A DNA stretch of 64,000 nucleotides, taken from positions 770,701 through 834,700 of the forward strand of contig NZ_JAVSCK010000003.1 in the NCBI RefSeq assembly GCF_031932625.1, read 5' to 3'. Both the position numbers and the translations under genes were made by a program. Below are positions 36,891-45,600 of this stretch, piece after piece. Each line of letters starts with the position of its first letter. Within the stretch, counting starts at the first letter, position 1. The notes under the pieces were generated by a model. It was not told where the DNA came from. It was given only the letters and a program-made list of their open reading frames with translations, and did no database searches. The DNA comes from Hwangdonia seohaensis. Its GTDB lineage: Bacteria > Bacteroidota > Bacteroidia > Flavobacteriales > Flavobacteriaceae.

Positions 36891-37970
36891 TTATTTATAA
36901 AACGGCAATTTTATAACCGTTGCAGGAATTGCATTTTTACGTATTTGGATGTTTATTTTACTGTCTACCGCGGCAAAAACATTTGGCACATAGCCTAAGC
37001 CAATTCCAATACCTAAACTGGGGCTCATTGTACCCGAGGTAACGGTGCCTATTTTTTGTCCGTTGCCATCAACAATATCGTAACCTTGGCGCGGAATGCC
37101 ACGATCATCCAATTTAAAAGCTACTAATTTGCGTTCTGTTCCACGTTCTTTTTCCGCTTTAAGTGCTTCGGAATTTGTAAAATCCTTTGTGAATTTTAAT
37201 ATCCATCCTAAACCTGCTTCAAGCGGCGAGGTAGTATCGTCAATATCATTTCCGTAAAGGCAATAACCCATTTCTAAACGCAAAGTATCGCGTGCCGCTA
37301 AACCAATAGGTTTGATGCCGTAATCTGCACCGGCTTCGAAAACCTTGTCCCAAATTTGCTTAACCTCGGCATTTTTGCAATAAATTTCAAAACCACCGCT
37401 GCCCGTATAACCGGTTGCCGAAATAATAACATGCTCGATACCGGCAAAATCACCGACCACAAAATTGTAGAATTTTATAGCGGATAAGTCATGGCTTGTT
37501 AAAGCTTGCATCGCTTCAATGGCTTTTGGGCCTTGAATGGCGAGTAATGCGTAGTCTTCGCTTAAATTGCGCATGGTGGCACCAACATCGTTTTTAGACT
37601 GAATCCAGTTCCAATCTTTTTCAATATTACTGGCGTTAACAACCAATAAATAGGATTGTTCTTTAAGTTTATAAATAATTAAATCGTCAATAATACCACC
37701 GTCATCATTTGGTAAACAACTGTATTGGGCTTTTCCAATAGTTAATTTACTGGCATCGTTACTGCTTACTTTTTGGATTAAATCCAGCGCGTGTTCGCCT
37801 TCAATTAAAAACTCGCCCATGTGCGATACATCAAACACGCCAACAGATTTTCTAACGGTTTCGTGTTCTGCATTTACACCTTCGTACTGCACGGGCATAT
37901 TGTAACCGGCAAAAGGTACCATTTTTGCTCCGAGAGCTATGTGTGTTTGATTTAAAGCTGTGTTTTTCAT
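36891..37970 (-). CDS. gcvT: Glycine cleavage system aminomethyltransferase (T-protein)
   Basis: The 359-residue T-protein moves the methylene group from the H-protein-bound intermediate to tetrahydrofolate. Motifs: 'VPFAGYNMPVQYEGV', 'VFDVSHMGEFLIEG', 'YTGSGGFEIYC', 'DTLRLEMGYCLYGND' and 'GTVTSGTMSPSLG'. The other glycine cleavage genes are not nearby. First of a run with glsA, the SDR gene and perhaps the pterin dehydratase. Confidence 0.96.
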   Translation of the reverse strand: MKNTALNQTHIALGAKMVPFAGYNMPVQYEGVNAEHETVRKSVGVFDVSHMGEFLIEGEHALDLIQKVSSNDASKLTIGKAQYSCLPNDDGGIIDDLIIYKLKEQSYLLVVNASNIEKDWNWIQSKNDVGATMRNLSEDYALLAIQGPKAIEAMQALTSHDLSAIKFYNFVVGDFAGIEHVIISATGYTGSGGFEIYCKNAEVKQIWDKVFEAGADYGIKPIGLAARDTLRLEMGYCLYGNDIDDTTSPLEAGLGWILKFTKDFTNSEALKAEKERGTERKLVAFKLDDRGIPRQGYDIVDGNGQKIGTVTSGTMSPSLGIGIGLGYVPNVFAAVDSKINIQIRKNAIPATVIKLPFYK

Positions 37971-37987
37971 TGAGAATAATTATTTTA

Positions 37988-38014
37988 TCATTCCCGCGAA
38001 GGAGGGAATCTCAT
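37988..38014. repeat. Dispersed palindromic element (TCATTCCCG type)
   Basis: TCATTCCCGCGAAGGAGGGAATCTCATT: arms ATTCCC/GGGAAT. A related opposite-oriented sequence, ATTTCGCTTTCGCGGAAA, follows at 38053-38070. It lies in the gcvT upstream region. Confidence 0.65.
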
Positions 38015-38156
38015 TAATTTATATCTAAAACAAATGTATTGAATTTTTATAGATTTCGCTTTCGCGGAAAGGAAAATATTGCGCGAAAACCCATTGAATT
38101 TAATGAAGTTTTAAAAGATGTTTAATCTGTTTTATTTTAAAGGAAAAAAAATAAAA

Positions 38157-38191
38157 AAAACCTGAACAAGAATTTTGTTGTCCAGGTTTTA
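38157..38191 (-). terminator. Terminator upstream of the gcvT region
   Basis: AAAACCTGAACAA pairs with TTGTCCAGGTTTT (one wobble) and is T/A-flanked. It ends the outer-membrane protein gene at 38216. Confidence 0.8.
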
Positions 38192-38215
38192 AATTTAATA
38201 TAAAATGGATGGGTT

Positions 38216-38812
38216 TTAAAGCACAAGCGATAAACCTAAAATAAGTTGATCGGGGCGCGTGTCTAACCTATTATCCACATTAATGCCGTTGTTGTCTAAA
38301 AAAGTAGCTTCGTTGTTGCTTAAACCTCTTTCGTATCGCACATCAATACCGAGCTTGTTAAAATTAAGTCCGATACCAAAATTAAGTCCAACCGAAAAAT
38401 CATTTTCTATTTTGTTAATGGACAGGTTGGATGCTTTAAAATCGGTATCTAAAATATATTGAAATGAGGGGCCACCAAAAACACTAATGGGACCTAGCAC
38501 TTTTAAACCGACAAGCATAGGCGCATCAATTTTTTGCATGTTAAAGCTATTGTTGTTGTAATCGCTTTTTGTGCTTGTGTAAACCAACTCGGGTTTAAAA
38601 AAAACTTGCTTTCCAATTTTACCGAACACGCCAAAGTGATACCCTATATTTCTGTCGGGATGTTCGGCATTGCTACTTATAGATTCAAAATAATTGCCAT
38701 TGGCATTGTAGTTTAAACCAGCCTTAAAACCAAAGCCAGTAGCGGTTTGTGCGTAAGTGGCCGTTGATATCGATACTAAAAATAATAAGGTAATAAAAAA
38801 TGAATTCTTCAT
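38216..38812 (-). CDS. Outer-membrane beta-barrel protein (PorT-like)
   Basis: A 198-residue protein with a signal peptide (1-21, ATYAQ). Amphipathic strands ('GFGFKAGLNYNANGNYF', 'VGLNFGIGLNFNKLGIDVRYERGL', 'RPDQLILGLSLVL') and a hydrophobic C-terminal strand fit the outer-membrane beta-barrel (PorT-type) family common in Bacteroidota. Such proteins are often of unknown function; it is monocistronic and closed by terminators on both sides. Confidence 0.8.
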   Translation of the reverse strand: MKNSFFITLLFLVSISTATYAQTATGFGFKAGLNYNANGNYFESISSNAEHPDRNIGYHFGVFGKIGKQVFFKPELVYTSTKSDYNNNSFNMQKIDAPMLVGLKVLGPISVFGGPSFQYILDTDFKASNLSINKIENDFSVGLNFGIGLNFNKLGIDVRYERGLSNNEATFLDNNGINVDNRLDTRPDQLILGLSLVL

Positions 38813-38901
38813 AATTGTTCGTTTTTTGTGATTTTGAGGTATAGTATCAAAAACGTTGCCAAACGAAAATTATTTCTTTAGTACGGACTTATTTAAAAAT
38901 A

Positions 38902-38940
38902 AAAAAGGTCCTTTTAAATGAATAAAAGAACCTTTTTTTA
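38902..38940 (-). terminator. Terminator of the transketolase operon direction / upstream of OmpW-like gene
   Basis: AAAAAAGGTCCTTTTA and TAAAAGAACCTTTTTTT pair with one mismatch around AATGAA. It lies just after the transketolase C-terminal gene in its direction of transcription. Confidence 0.8.
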
Positions 38941-38953
38941 TAAAATTTATCTG

Positions 38954-39907
38954 TTATTTTCTACCGATAACAGTCTGTACTTTTTCAATAATCGACGCAC
39001 TGTTTAAACCGTATTTTTCCATGAGTTGGGCCGGTGTTCCAGATTCTCCAAAGGTATCGTTGGTTGCCACAAATTCTTGCGGCGTAGGGTTGTGTAACGC
39101 TAATGTTCTGGCAACACTTTCGCCTAAACCACCTAAAAAGTTATGCTCTTCGGCCGTAACAACACATCTGGTTTTTGCAACCGATTCCAAAATTGCCTTT
39201 TCATCCAAGGGCTTAATGGTGTGGATGTTTATCACTTCAGCAGAAATTCCTTTTTCGTGCAACACTTTTGAGGCTTCCAAAGCTTCCCAAACCAAATGGC
39301 CTGTAGCTACAATGGTAACATCGGTGCCTTCGGTAAGCTTTAAGGCTTTACCGATTTCGAATTTTTGATTTTCCGGCGTAAACACAGGGACTGCAGGTCT
39401 TCCAAAACGTAAATAAACAGGACCTTCGTGGTCTGCAATAGCAATGGTGGCTGCTTTGGTTTGGTTGTAATCGCAGGTATTGATTACCGTCATGCCCGGA
39501 AGCATTTTCATCAATCCAATATCTTCAAGAATTTGGTGTGTGGCACCATCTTCACCTAAAGTCAAGCCCGCATGCGAAGCACATATTTTCACATTTTTAC
39601 CCGAATAGGCGATAGATTGACGAATTTGGTCGTAAACCCTTCCCGTTGAAAAATTGGCAAAAGTACCCGTAAACGGAATTTTTCCGCCAATGGTTAAACC
39701 AGCAGCAATGCCCATCATGTTGGCTTCGGCAATTCCCACTTGGAAGAAACGCTCAGGGTTTTCTTTAATAAATTGATCCATTTTCAACGACCCAATTAAA
39801 TCGGCACAAAGTGCTACAACATTGGGGTTGGTTCTACCTAATTCGGTTAGTCCCGCTCCAAAACCGCTTCGTGTATCTTTTTTTTCTGTGTATGTGTATG
39901 TTTTCAT
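38954..39907 (-). CDS. Transketolase, C-terminal subunit
   Basis: A 317-residue protein corresponding to the pyrimidine-binding and C-terminal domains of transketolase: 'ADLIGSLKMDQF', 'FFQVGIAEANMMGIAAGL' with the catalytic Glu, 'SHAGLTLGEDGATHQ', and 'VVTAEEHNFLGGLGESVA'. With the N-terminal subunit 19 bases upstream it forms the split type of transketolase in the non-oxidative pentose phosphate pathway. Ends at a terminator. Confidence 0.95.
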   Translation of the reverse strand: MKTYTYTEKKDTRSGFGAGLTELGRTNPNVVALCADLIGSLKMDQFIKENPERFFQVGIAEANMMGIAAGLTIGGKIPFTGTFANFSTGRVYDQIRQSIAYSGKNVKICASHAGLTLGEDGATHQILEDIGLMKMLPGMTVINTCDYNQTKAATIAIADHEGPVYLRFGRPAVPVFTPENQKFEIGKALKLTEGTDVTIVATGHLVWEALEASKVLHEKGISAEVINIHTIKPLDEKAILESVAKTRCVVTAEEHNFLGGLGESVARTLALHNPTPQEFVATNDTFGESGTPAQLMEKYGLNSASIIEKVQTVIGRK

Positions 39908-39926
39908 TTTTCTTTTTAATTGGGAA

Positions 39927-40772
39927 TTAATAATCGCCTAAAGTTTCTGCATTTTGAGCTAAAGCACTTTCCAATTGCTTGTCGTTTGGTGCTTTTCCGT
40001 GCCACGCGTGTGTGTGCATCATAAAATCAACACCGTTACCCATCATGGTTTTTAACAAAACACAAACCGGTTTTCCTTTTCCTGTTTCCGCCTTTGCTTC
40101 TGCCATACCTTTTAAAATGGCTTCAATATTGTTGCCTTCTTCAATGTCTATAACCGTCCAGCCAAAAGCTTCAAATTTAGCTTTAATGCTTCCCATGGGC
40201 AAAACATCGTCTGTAGCACCATCAATTTGCTTTCCGTTTAAATCTATGGTAGAAATTAAGTTGTCTACTTTTTTAGCCGAAGCGTACATAATGGCTTCCC
40301 AATTTTGACCTTCCTGCAACTCGCCATCGCCGTGTAAGGAGTACACCAAATGCTTGTCGCCATTCAGTTTTTTAGCTTGAGCAGCACCTAAAGCAACACT
40401 CATGCCTTGACCTAAGGAACCAGAAGCGATTCTTATTCCCGGTAAGCCTTCGTGTGTTGTTGGATGCCCTTGTAAACGCGAATTAATCAATCTGAAGGTA
40501 TTTAATTCATCTACCGAAAAATAACCCGTTCTCGCCAACACACTGTAATAAACCGGGGAAATGTGCCCGTTTGATAAAAAGAAAAGGTCTTCACCAATAC
40601 CATCCATATCAAAATGGTCTTTTCTATCCATAATTTCACTATAAAGTGCTACAAAAAATTCAGCGCATCCTAATGAACCTCCAGGGTGACCAGAATTTAC
40701 TTTATGCACCATTCGTAAAATATCCCTACGAACCTGCGTTGTTAAATCTTCTAATTGTTGTGTGTTTGGCAT
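39927..40772 (-). CDS. Transketolase, N-terminal subunit
   Basis: A 281-residue thiamine-diphosphate-binding half of a split transketolase, with 'NSGHPGGSLGCAEFF' and the ThDP motif 'GDGELQEGQNWEAIMYAS', plus 'LDLNGKQIDG'-type sequence. The ATG at 40772 (MPNTQQLEDL) was chosen because the upstream in-frame ATG at 40829 lies inside the predicted promoter, at or before the transcription start. First gene of the two-gene operon. Confidence 0.95.
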   Translation of the reverse strand: MPNTQQLEDLTTQVRRDILRMVHKVNSGHPGGSLGCAEFFVALYSEIMDRKDHFDMDGIGEDLFFLSNGHISPVYYSVLARTGYFSVDELNTFRLINSRLQGHPTTHEGLPGIRIASGSLGQGMSVALGAAQAKKLNGDKHLVYSLHGDGELQEGQNWEAIMYASAKKVDNLISTIDLNGKQIDGATDDVLPMGSIKAKFEAFGWTVIDIEEGNNIEAILKGMAEAKAETGKGKPVCVLLKTMMGNGVDFMMHTHAWHGKAPNDKQLESALAQNAETLGDY

Positions 40773-40799
40773 GTTTAAATTATTAGTTTTTTTGCGCGA

Positions 40800-40829
40800 C
40801 AAAAATAATCTTTTAAATACCCTTAACAA
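40800..40829 (-). promoter_or_regulatory. Promoter for the split transketolase operon
   Basis: Read on the minus strand: TTG (40829-40827), 19-base spacer, TATTTTTG (40807-40800), an exact TTG/TAnnTTTG match. Leader length to the ATG at 40772 is about 20 bases. The remainder of the 336-base gap to tgt shows no other element. Confidence 0.7.
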
Positions 40830-41108
40830 AATAGATATGATGCATTTATTAACTAATTATGAAGATTTGCTAACAATTGAAAATTTTATTTTAAGATTCG
40901 TTGTTAATTAATTTTATTGCAATTGGTTAAAGGCGTTTTTACATCCATAAATTTTATTAAATGTTTAAGAGCAAAAGCCGTTTTGTTATTTATCTTTACT
41001 CAGGCATTCTAATTTTTATTAAATAAGACTTCGTGAACCTTTATGCAACTTGAAAATAAAATAAAATAAAAAAATTATGTAGGTTTGCCAGCGACAGATT
41101 TTAAATTT

Positions 41109-42239
41109 ATGACATTCGAATTAAAAGCGAAAGACACCCAAAGTAATGCCAGGGCAGGAAAAATAACAACAGACCACGGGGTTATTGAAACCCCAATTTT
41201 TATGCCCGTTGGTACGGTAGCAACTGTAAAAGGCGTGCATCAGCGTGAGTTAAAAGACGATATAAACCCCGATATTATTTTGGGGAATACCTATCATTTA
41301 TACTTACGTCCGCAAACCCATATTTTGGAAAAAGCGGGCGGATTGCATAAGTTTATGAATTGGGATAGGAATATTTTAACCGATTCGGGTGGCTATCAAG
41401 TGTATTCGTTGTCTGCAAATAGAAAAATAAAAGAAGAGGGCGTTAAGTTTAAATCTCATATTGACGGAAGTTACCATACATTTACCCCTGAAAATGTAAT
41501 GGAAATACAACGTACCATTGGAGCCGATATTATTATGGCTTTTGATGAGTGCACACCATATCCGTGCGATTATAATTATGCGAAACGTTCGATGCACATG
41601 ACCCATCGTTGGTTGGACCGTTGCATCAATCATTTAGAAAAAACACCATTAAAATACGATTACAATCAGGCTTTTTTTCCAATCGTTCAAGGCAGTACGT
41701 ATAAAGATTTACGAAAACAATCGGCCGAATATATTGCAAATGCAGGTGCTGTGGGTAATGCCATTGGCGGATTATCGGTGGGCGAACCCGCCGAAGAAAT
41801 GTACGCGATGACCGAGGTTGTAACCGATATTCTTCCCCAAGATAAACCGCGATATTTAATGGGTGTTGGGACGCCAATCAATATTTTAGAAAATATAGCG
41901 TTAGGTGTAGATATGTTTGATTGCGTTATGCCAACGCGTAATGCCCGAAACGGCATGCTGTTTACGGCACATGGTTCAATCAACATTAAAAATTTAAAAT
42001 GGGCCGATGATTTTTCGCCAGTTGACGAGATGGGCATCACTTTTGTAGATACCGAATACAGCAAAGCTTATTTAAGACATTTATTTACGGTTAACGAGCT
42101 GTTGGGTAAACAAATTGCAACCATTCACAACTTAGGTTTTTATATGTGGTTGGTTCGCGAAGCGAGAAAACATATATTAGCGGGAGATTTTAGAGTTTGG
42201 AAAGACAAAATGGTAAAACAAATGGATAACCGCCTTTAA
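41109..42239 (+). CDS. tgt: tRNA-guanine transglycosylase without the zinc cysteines
   Basis: A 376-residue enzyme that exchanges guanine for a queuine precursor at tRNA position 34. The ATG at 41109 was chosen; a TTG at 41085 would add 8 residues. The fold is typical: 'DSGGYQVYSL' (general acid/base Asp), 'GGLSVGEP', and 'DMFDCVMPTRNARNGMLFT' with the nucleophilic Asp. The usual CxCxxC...H zinc site is missing: the segment reads 'WADDFSPVDEMGITFVDTEYSKAYLRHL', with no cysteine there though the His is kept. Other cysteines lie elsewhere in the protein. This form seems typical of flavobacteria (recollection). Confidence 0.94.
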   Translation: MTFELKAKDTQSNARAGKITTDHGVIETPIFMPVGTVATVKGVHQRELKDDINPDIILGNTYHLYLRPQTHILEKAGGLHKFMNWDRNILTDSGGYQVYSLSANRKIKEEGVKFKSHIDGSYHTFTPENVMEIQRTIGADIIMAFDECTPYPCDYNYAKRSMHMTHRWLDRCINHLEKTPLKYDYNQAFFPIVQGSTYKDLRKQSAEYIANAGAVGNAIGGLSVGEPAEEMYAMTEVVTDILPQDKPRYLMGVGTPINILENIALGVDMFDCVMPTRNARNGMLFTAHGSINIKNLKWADDFSPVDEMGITFVDTEYSKAYLRHLFTVNELLGKQIATIHNLGFYMWLVREARKHILAGDFRVWKDKMVKQMDNRL

Positions 42240-42351
42240 TATTAAGATTATAGAGATTAGAATATAAAATAGAGATAAAATTGATAATATTTAATGAGTC
42301 TTTTCTCTAGCATCTTTTTTCTTACCTCTAAAAAATAAATATGAAATTGAA

Positions 42352-43428
42352 TTGAAAATACTAGACTGGTACATATTAAAACGCTATTTGTTTACATTTT
42401 TTATGATGCTGCTATTGTTTATTCCTATTGGGATAACCGTACATCTTGCAGAAAAAATTGGTAAAATTCTTGAAAACGAAGTGCCTTTTGATGCCGTTAT
42501 GCTGTATCTGCTTGATTTCACCATCTATTTTGCCCATTTATTATTTCCGTTGTTTTTATTCCTATCGGTTATTTGGTTTACTTCGAAACTGGCCAACAAT
42601 ACCGAAATTATTGCTTTTTTAAGTTCCGGGGTATCGTTCTCAAGATTTTTAAAACCGTATTTAATCGGCGCCTTTTTTGTCGCTATTTTAGCACTTATAT
42701 TGGGTTTGTATTTGGCACCAAAAGCAAGTCAGGGGTTTAACGATTTTAGCTATAAATATTTTAAAAAAGGTAGAAAAGTTGCCGAAAACCAGAATGTTTT
42801 TAGGCAAATTAACGACAATGATTTTATTTACGTGAGCAGTTTCGATCTTAAAAACAAACAAGGCAGTAACTTTACTTTAGAGCATATAGAGGACAATAAG
42901 CTCGTTTACAAAATAAAAGCGAGCACCATAAAATTTATTGATAAAGACAGCACGTATCAACTGCGGAATTACACTAAACGCACCGTTGGTGAATTTGATG
43001 ATATTCTTGAAAGCGCAACAAAGAAAGACACCGTTTTTAGTTTTGATATTGAAGATTTAACACCGGTTATTTATATTGCCGAAACGCTTTCTTATGGCGA
43101 TTTAACCGATTTTATTGCCAAAGAAGAAAAACGTGGGTCTTCCAATATTGGGCGCTATAAATTGGTGCTTTACAGAAAATGGAGTTTACCGGTTTCGGTA
43201 TTCATATTAACCATTATTGCGGTAGCCGTATCGTCTATAAAAAGGCGCGGAGGCATGGGTGTTAATTTAGCTGTGGGCATTTGTATTGCCATGGTTTTTG
43301 TGTTTTTCGATAAAATATTTGGTGTTATGGCAGAACAGTCAAATTTCCCGCCGGTTATTGCGGTATGGTTTCCTAATGTCATTTTTGGTATTTTAGCCAT
43401 ATATCTTTTACGTAATGCCAAACGCTAA
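42352..43428 (+). CDS. LptF/LptG-family lipopolysaccharide export permease
   Basis: A 358-residue inner-membrane protein. Six hydrophobic segments are arranged as in LptF/G: three near the N-terminus ('YLFTFFMMLLLFIPIGITVHL', 'TIYFAHLLFPLFLFLSVIWF'), a ~160-residue periplasmic beta-jellyroll, and three at the C-terminus ('GVNLAVGICIAMVFVFFDKIF'). It delivers lipopolysaccharide to the Lpt bridge. The start is TTG at 42352, followed by KILDWYILKRYL, the family's conserved start. It overlaps the DMT transporter gene by 14 bases. Confidence 0.88.
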   Translation: MKILDWYILKRYLFTFFMMLLLFIPIGITVHLAEKIGKILENEVPFDAVMLYLLDFTIYFAHLLFPLFLFLSVIWFTSKLANNTEIIAFLSSGVSFSRFLKPYLIGAFFVAILALILGLYLAPKASQGFNDFSYKYFKKGRKVAENQNVFRQINDNDFIYVSSFDLKNKQGSNFTLEHIEDNKLVYKIKASTIKFIDKDSTYQLRNYTKRTVGEFDDILESATKKDTVFSFDIEDLTPVIYIAETLSYGDLTDFIAKEEKRGSSNIGRYKLVLYRKWSLPVSVFILTIIAVAVSSIKRRGGMGVNLAVGICIAMVFVFFDKIFGVMAEQSNFPPVIAVWFPNVIFGILAIYLLRNAKR

Positions 43429-44311
43429 ACTCAAAAACTACTTACATCTTCATTTTCTAGTTTTTATTGCAGGCTTTACTGCTATTTTAGGCGAGTTAAT
43501 TACAATTAGTGCGGTTTCTTTGGTTTGGTTTAGAATGGTTATGGCTTCCGTTTTAATGTTAGCCTATATTAAAATTGCCAAAGTAAAATTAAAAGTGTCA
43601 CCCAAAGCCATTATTAAGTTTTCGCTGGCAGGCATCATTATCGCCTTGCATTGGATTACCTTTTTCGGCGCTATTGATGCATCCAATATTTCAATCACAT
43701 TGGCCATGTTTTCAACGGGTGCTTTTTTCGCCTCTTTTATCGAGCCTGTTATTTATAAACGTGCCATAATTTGGTATGAAATTATTTTCGGAATCATCGT
43801 AATTATCGGTGTTTTTGTCATAACCCAAAGTGAATTCAAATATATTAATGGGATTATTTTGGGCATTTCATCGGCTTTCTTTTCGTCGTTATTCGCCGTG
43901 CTAAACGGTAGTTTTTTAAAACAACATACCGCCACCGTTATTTCATTTTATGAATTTTTAAGCGGCGTATTGTTTATATCGATTTATATATTCTTTTTTG
44001 GGGGCGGATTTTCTGCGGAATTTTTCAATTTAAGCACTTCAGATTTCGGCTATCTTTTTATTTTGGCTTCCATTTGTACGGCTTATGCCTTTATTGCCTC
44101 GGTGTACGTTATGAAACTTATAAGCCCCTATACCGTTGTGTTAACCTATAATTTAGAACCTATTTACGGTATTTTATTGGCCATTGTTCTTTTCCCTGAA
44201 AAGGAAAAAATGACTCCGGAATTTTATTATGGCGCTATTGTAATTATTGCAACGGTTATGCTAAATGGCGTTATAAAAAACATAAGAACGTTAAAAAGAA
44301 ACCCTTCTTAA
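43415..44311 (+). CDS. DMT-superfamily transporter (EamA family)
   Basis: A 298-residue protein with ten predicted transmembrane helices arranged as two EamA repeats, with 'HWITFFGAIDASNISITLAMFST' in the first and 'YNLEPIYGILLAIVLFPEKEKMT' in the second. Such proteins export metabolites or amino acids; the substrate is undetermined. Coupled by a 14-base overlap to the LptF/G gene. Confidence 0.87.
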   Translation: MPNAKLKNYLHLHFLVFIAGFTAILGELITISAVSLVWFRMVMASVLMLAYIKIAKVKLKVSPKAIIKFSLAGIIIALHWITFFGAIDASNISITLAMFSTGAFFASFIEPVIYKRAIIWYEIIFGIIVIIGVFVITQSEFKYINGIILGISSAFFSSLFAVLNGSFLKQHTATVISFYEFLSGVLFISIYIFFFGGGFSAEFFNLSTSDFGYLFILASICTAYAFIASVYVMKLISPYTVVLTYNLEPIYGILLAIVLFPEKEKMTPEFYYGAIVIIATVMLNGVIKNIRTLKRNPS

Positions 44312-44403
44312 CAGAATAACAAAATTAAAGTTTTTATATTTACTCAAATCATACCAATTTGATAATTAAGGTTTCGTGATATTAAAATTTTATTTCGTTT
44401 CGT

Positions 44404-44439
44404 TTGTAATTTTAAAACAAAATAAAATATGTAATTTTG
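44404..44439 (+). promoter_or_regulatory. Possible accA promoter
   Basis: TTG (44404-44406) and an exact -7 match TAATTTTG (44432-44439) separated by 25 bases, slightly longer than usual; 39 bases before the accA ATG. Confidence 0.5.
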
Positions 44440-44478
44440 TACCCTAACCAAGATTAATAGTCCAAACAAAAAATTCTT

Positions 44479-45432
44479 ATGGAATATTTAGAATTTGAAT
44501 TACCAATTAAAGACCTAGAAGACCAATTGCTAAAATGCAAGGTAATCGGAGAAGAAAGTGAAGTTGATGTTACCGAAACTTGTTCGCAAATTGAAAAGAA
44601 ACTAAAAGCGACCCAAAAAGATATTTATAAAAACCTAACGCCATGGCAGCGTGTGCAATTATCGCGTCACCCTAACAGACCATATACTATGGACTATATT
44701 AAGGCCATTTGCGGGAATTCGTTTTTAGAACTCCACGGCGATAGAAGCTTTAAGGATGATAAAGCCATGATTGGTGGCTTGGGAAAAATTGGCGACCAAA
44801 GTTTTATGTTTATTGGTCAGCAAAAAGGCTACAATACTAAAACGCGCCAATACCGTAATTTTGGTATGGCCAACCCTGAAGGATACCGTAAAGCCTTGCG
44901 TTTAATGAAATCTGCCGAAAAATTCGGAATTCCAGTGGTTACCCTATTAGATACGCCTGGAGCTTACCCTGGTTTAGAAGCTGAAGAACGCGGACAAGGA
45001 GAAGCAATTGCTAGAAATATTTTAGAAATGACACGTTTAAAAGTACCTATTATCACCATAGTTGTAGGCGAAGGAGCCTCTGGCGGTGCTTTGGGCATTG
45101 GCGTAGGCGATAGGGTGCTTATGTTGGAAAATACATGGTATTCGGTAATCTCACCGGAATCCTGCTCTTCTATACTTTGGCGCAGTTGGGAGCATAAGGA
45201 AGAAGCGGCAAAAGCTTTAAAACTGACTGCTACCGATATGAAAAAACTAAAGTTGGTAGACGAAATTATAAAAGAACCACTTGGTGGCGCACATCGAGAT
45301 AGGGAAAAAACATTTACCTCTGTGAGCAACACAATTTTAAAAACTTTTGACGCACTTAAAAACTTATCACCAAAAGATTTGGTGTCTCAGCGTATGGATA
45401 AATATATGCAAATGGGAGTTTTTAAGGGGTAA
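44479..45432 (+). CDS. accA: Acetyl-CoA carboxylase carboxyltransferase subunit alpha
   Basis: A 317-residue subunit that, with AccD, forms malonyl-CoA for fatty-acid synthesis. Motifs: 'TPWQRVQLSRHPNRPYTMDYI', 'GHRSFKDDKAM'-like 'LHGDRSFKDDKAMIGGLG', 'DTPGAYPGLEAEERGQGEAIA' and 'GEGASGGALGIG'. No biotin carboxylase genes adjoin. Ends in a clear terminator. Confidence 0.96.
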   Translation: MEYLEFELPIKDLEDQLLKCKVIGEESEVDVTETCSQIEKKLKATQKDIYKNLTPWQRVQLSRHPNRPYTMDYIKAICGNSFLELHGDRSFKDDKAMIGGLGKIGDQSFMFIGQQKGYNTKTRQYRNFGMANPEGYRKALRLMKSAEKFGIPVVTLLDTPGAYPGLEAEERGQGEAIARNILEMTRLKVPIITIVVGEGASGGALGIGVGDRVLMLENTWYSVISPESCSSILWRSWEHKEEAAKALKLTATDMKKLKLVDEIIKEPLGGAHRDREKTFTSVSNTILKTFDALKNLSPKDLVSQRMDKYMQMGVFKG

Positions 45433-45456
45433 GCCTTTTAAAATAGCAACAATGCA

Positions 45457-45487
45457 AAATCTGAAGTTAACAACTTCAGATTTTTTT
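45457..45487 (+). terminator. Rho-independent terminator of accA
   Basis: AAATCTGAAGTT and AACTTCAGATTT pair perfectly around AAC, followed by T7. Confidence 0.92.
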
Positions 45488-45600
45488 ATGGTTATTGACA
45501 ATATTTATAAGTTATTAACAGTTAAATTGTTAACTAAAGGTTAACAATCAAGATTCACTTTTCATACTAAAACACATACAAATTAATTACTTTCGTAGTT

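Noticed and set aside
45347..45544. Small open frame over the accA 3' end and terminator
   Set aside because: It overlaps accA out of frame and spans the terminator hairpin.
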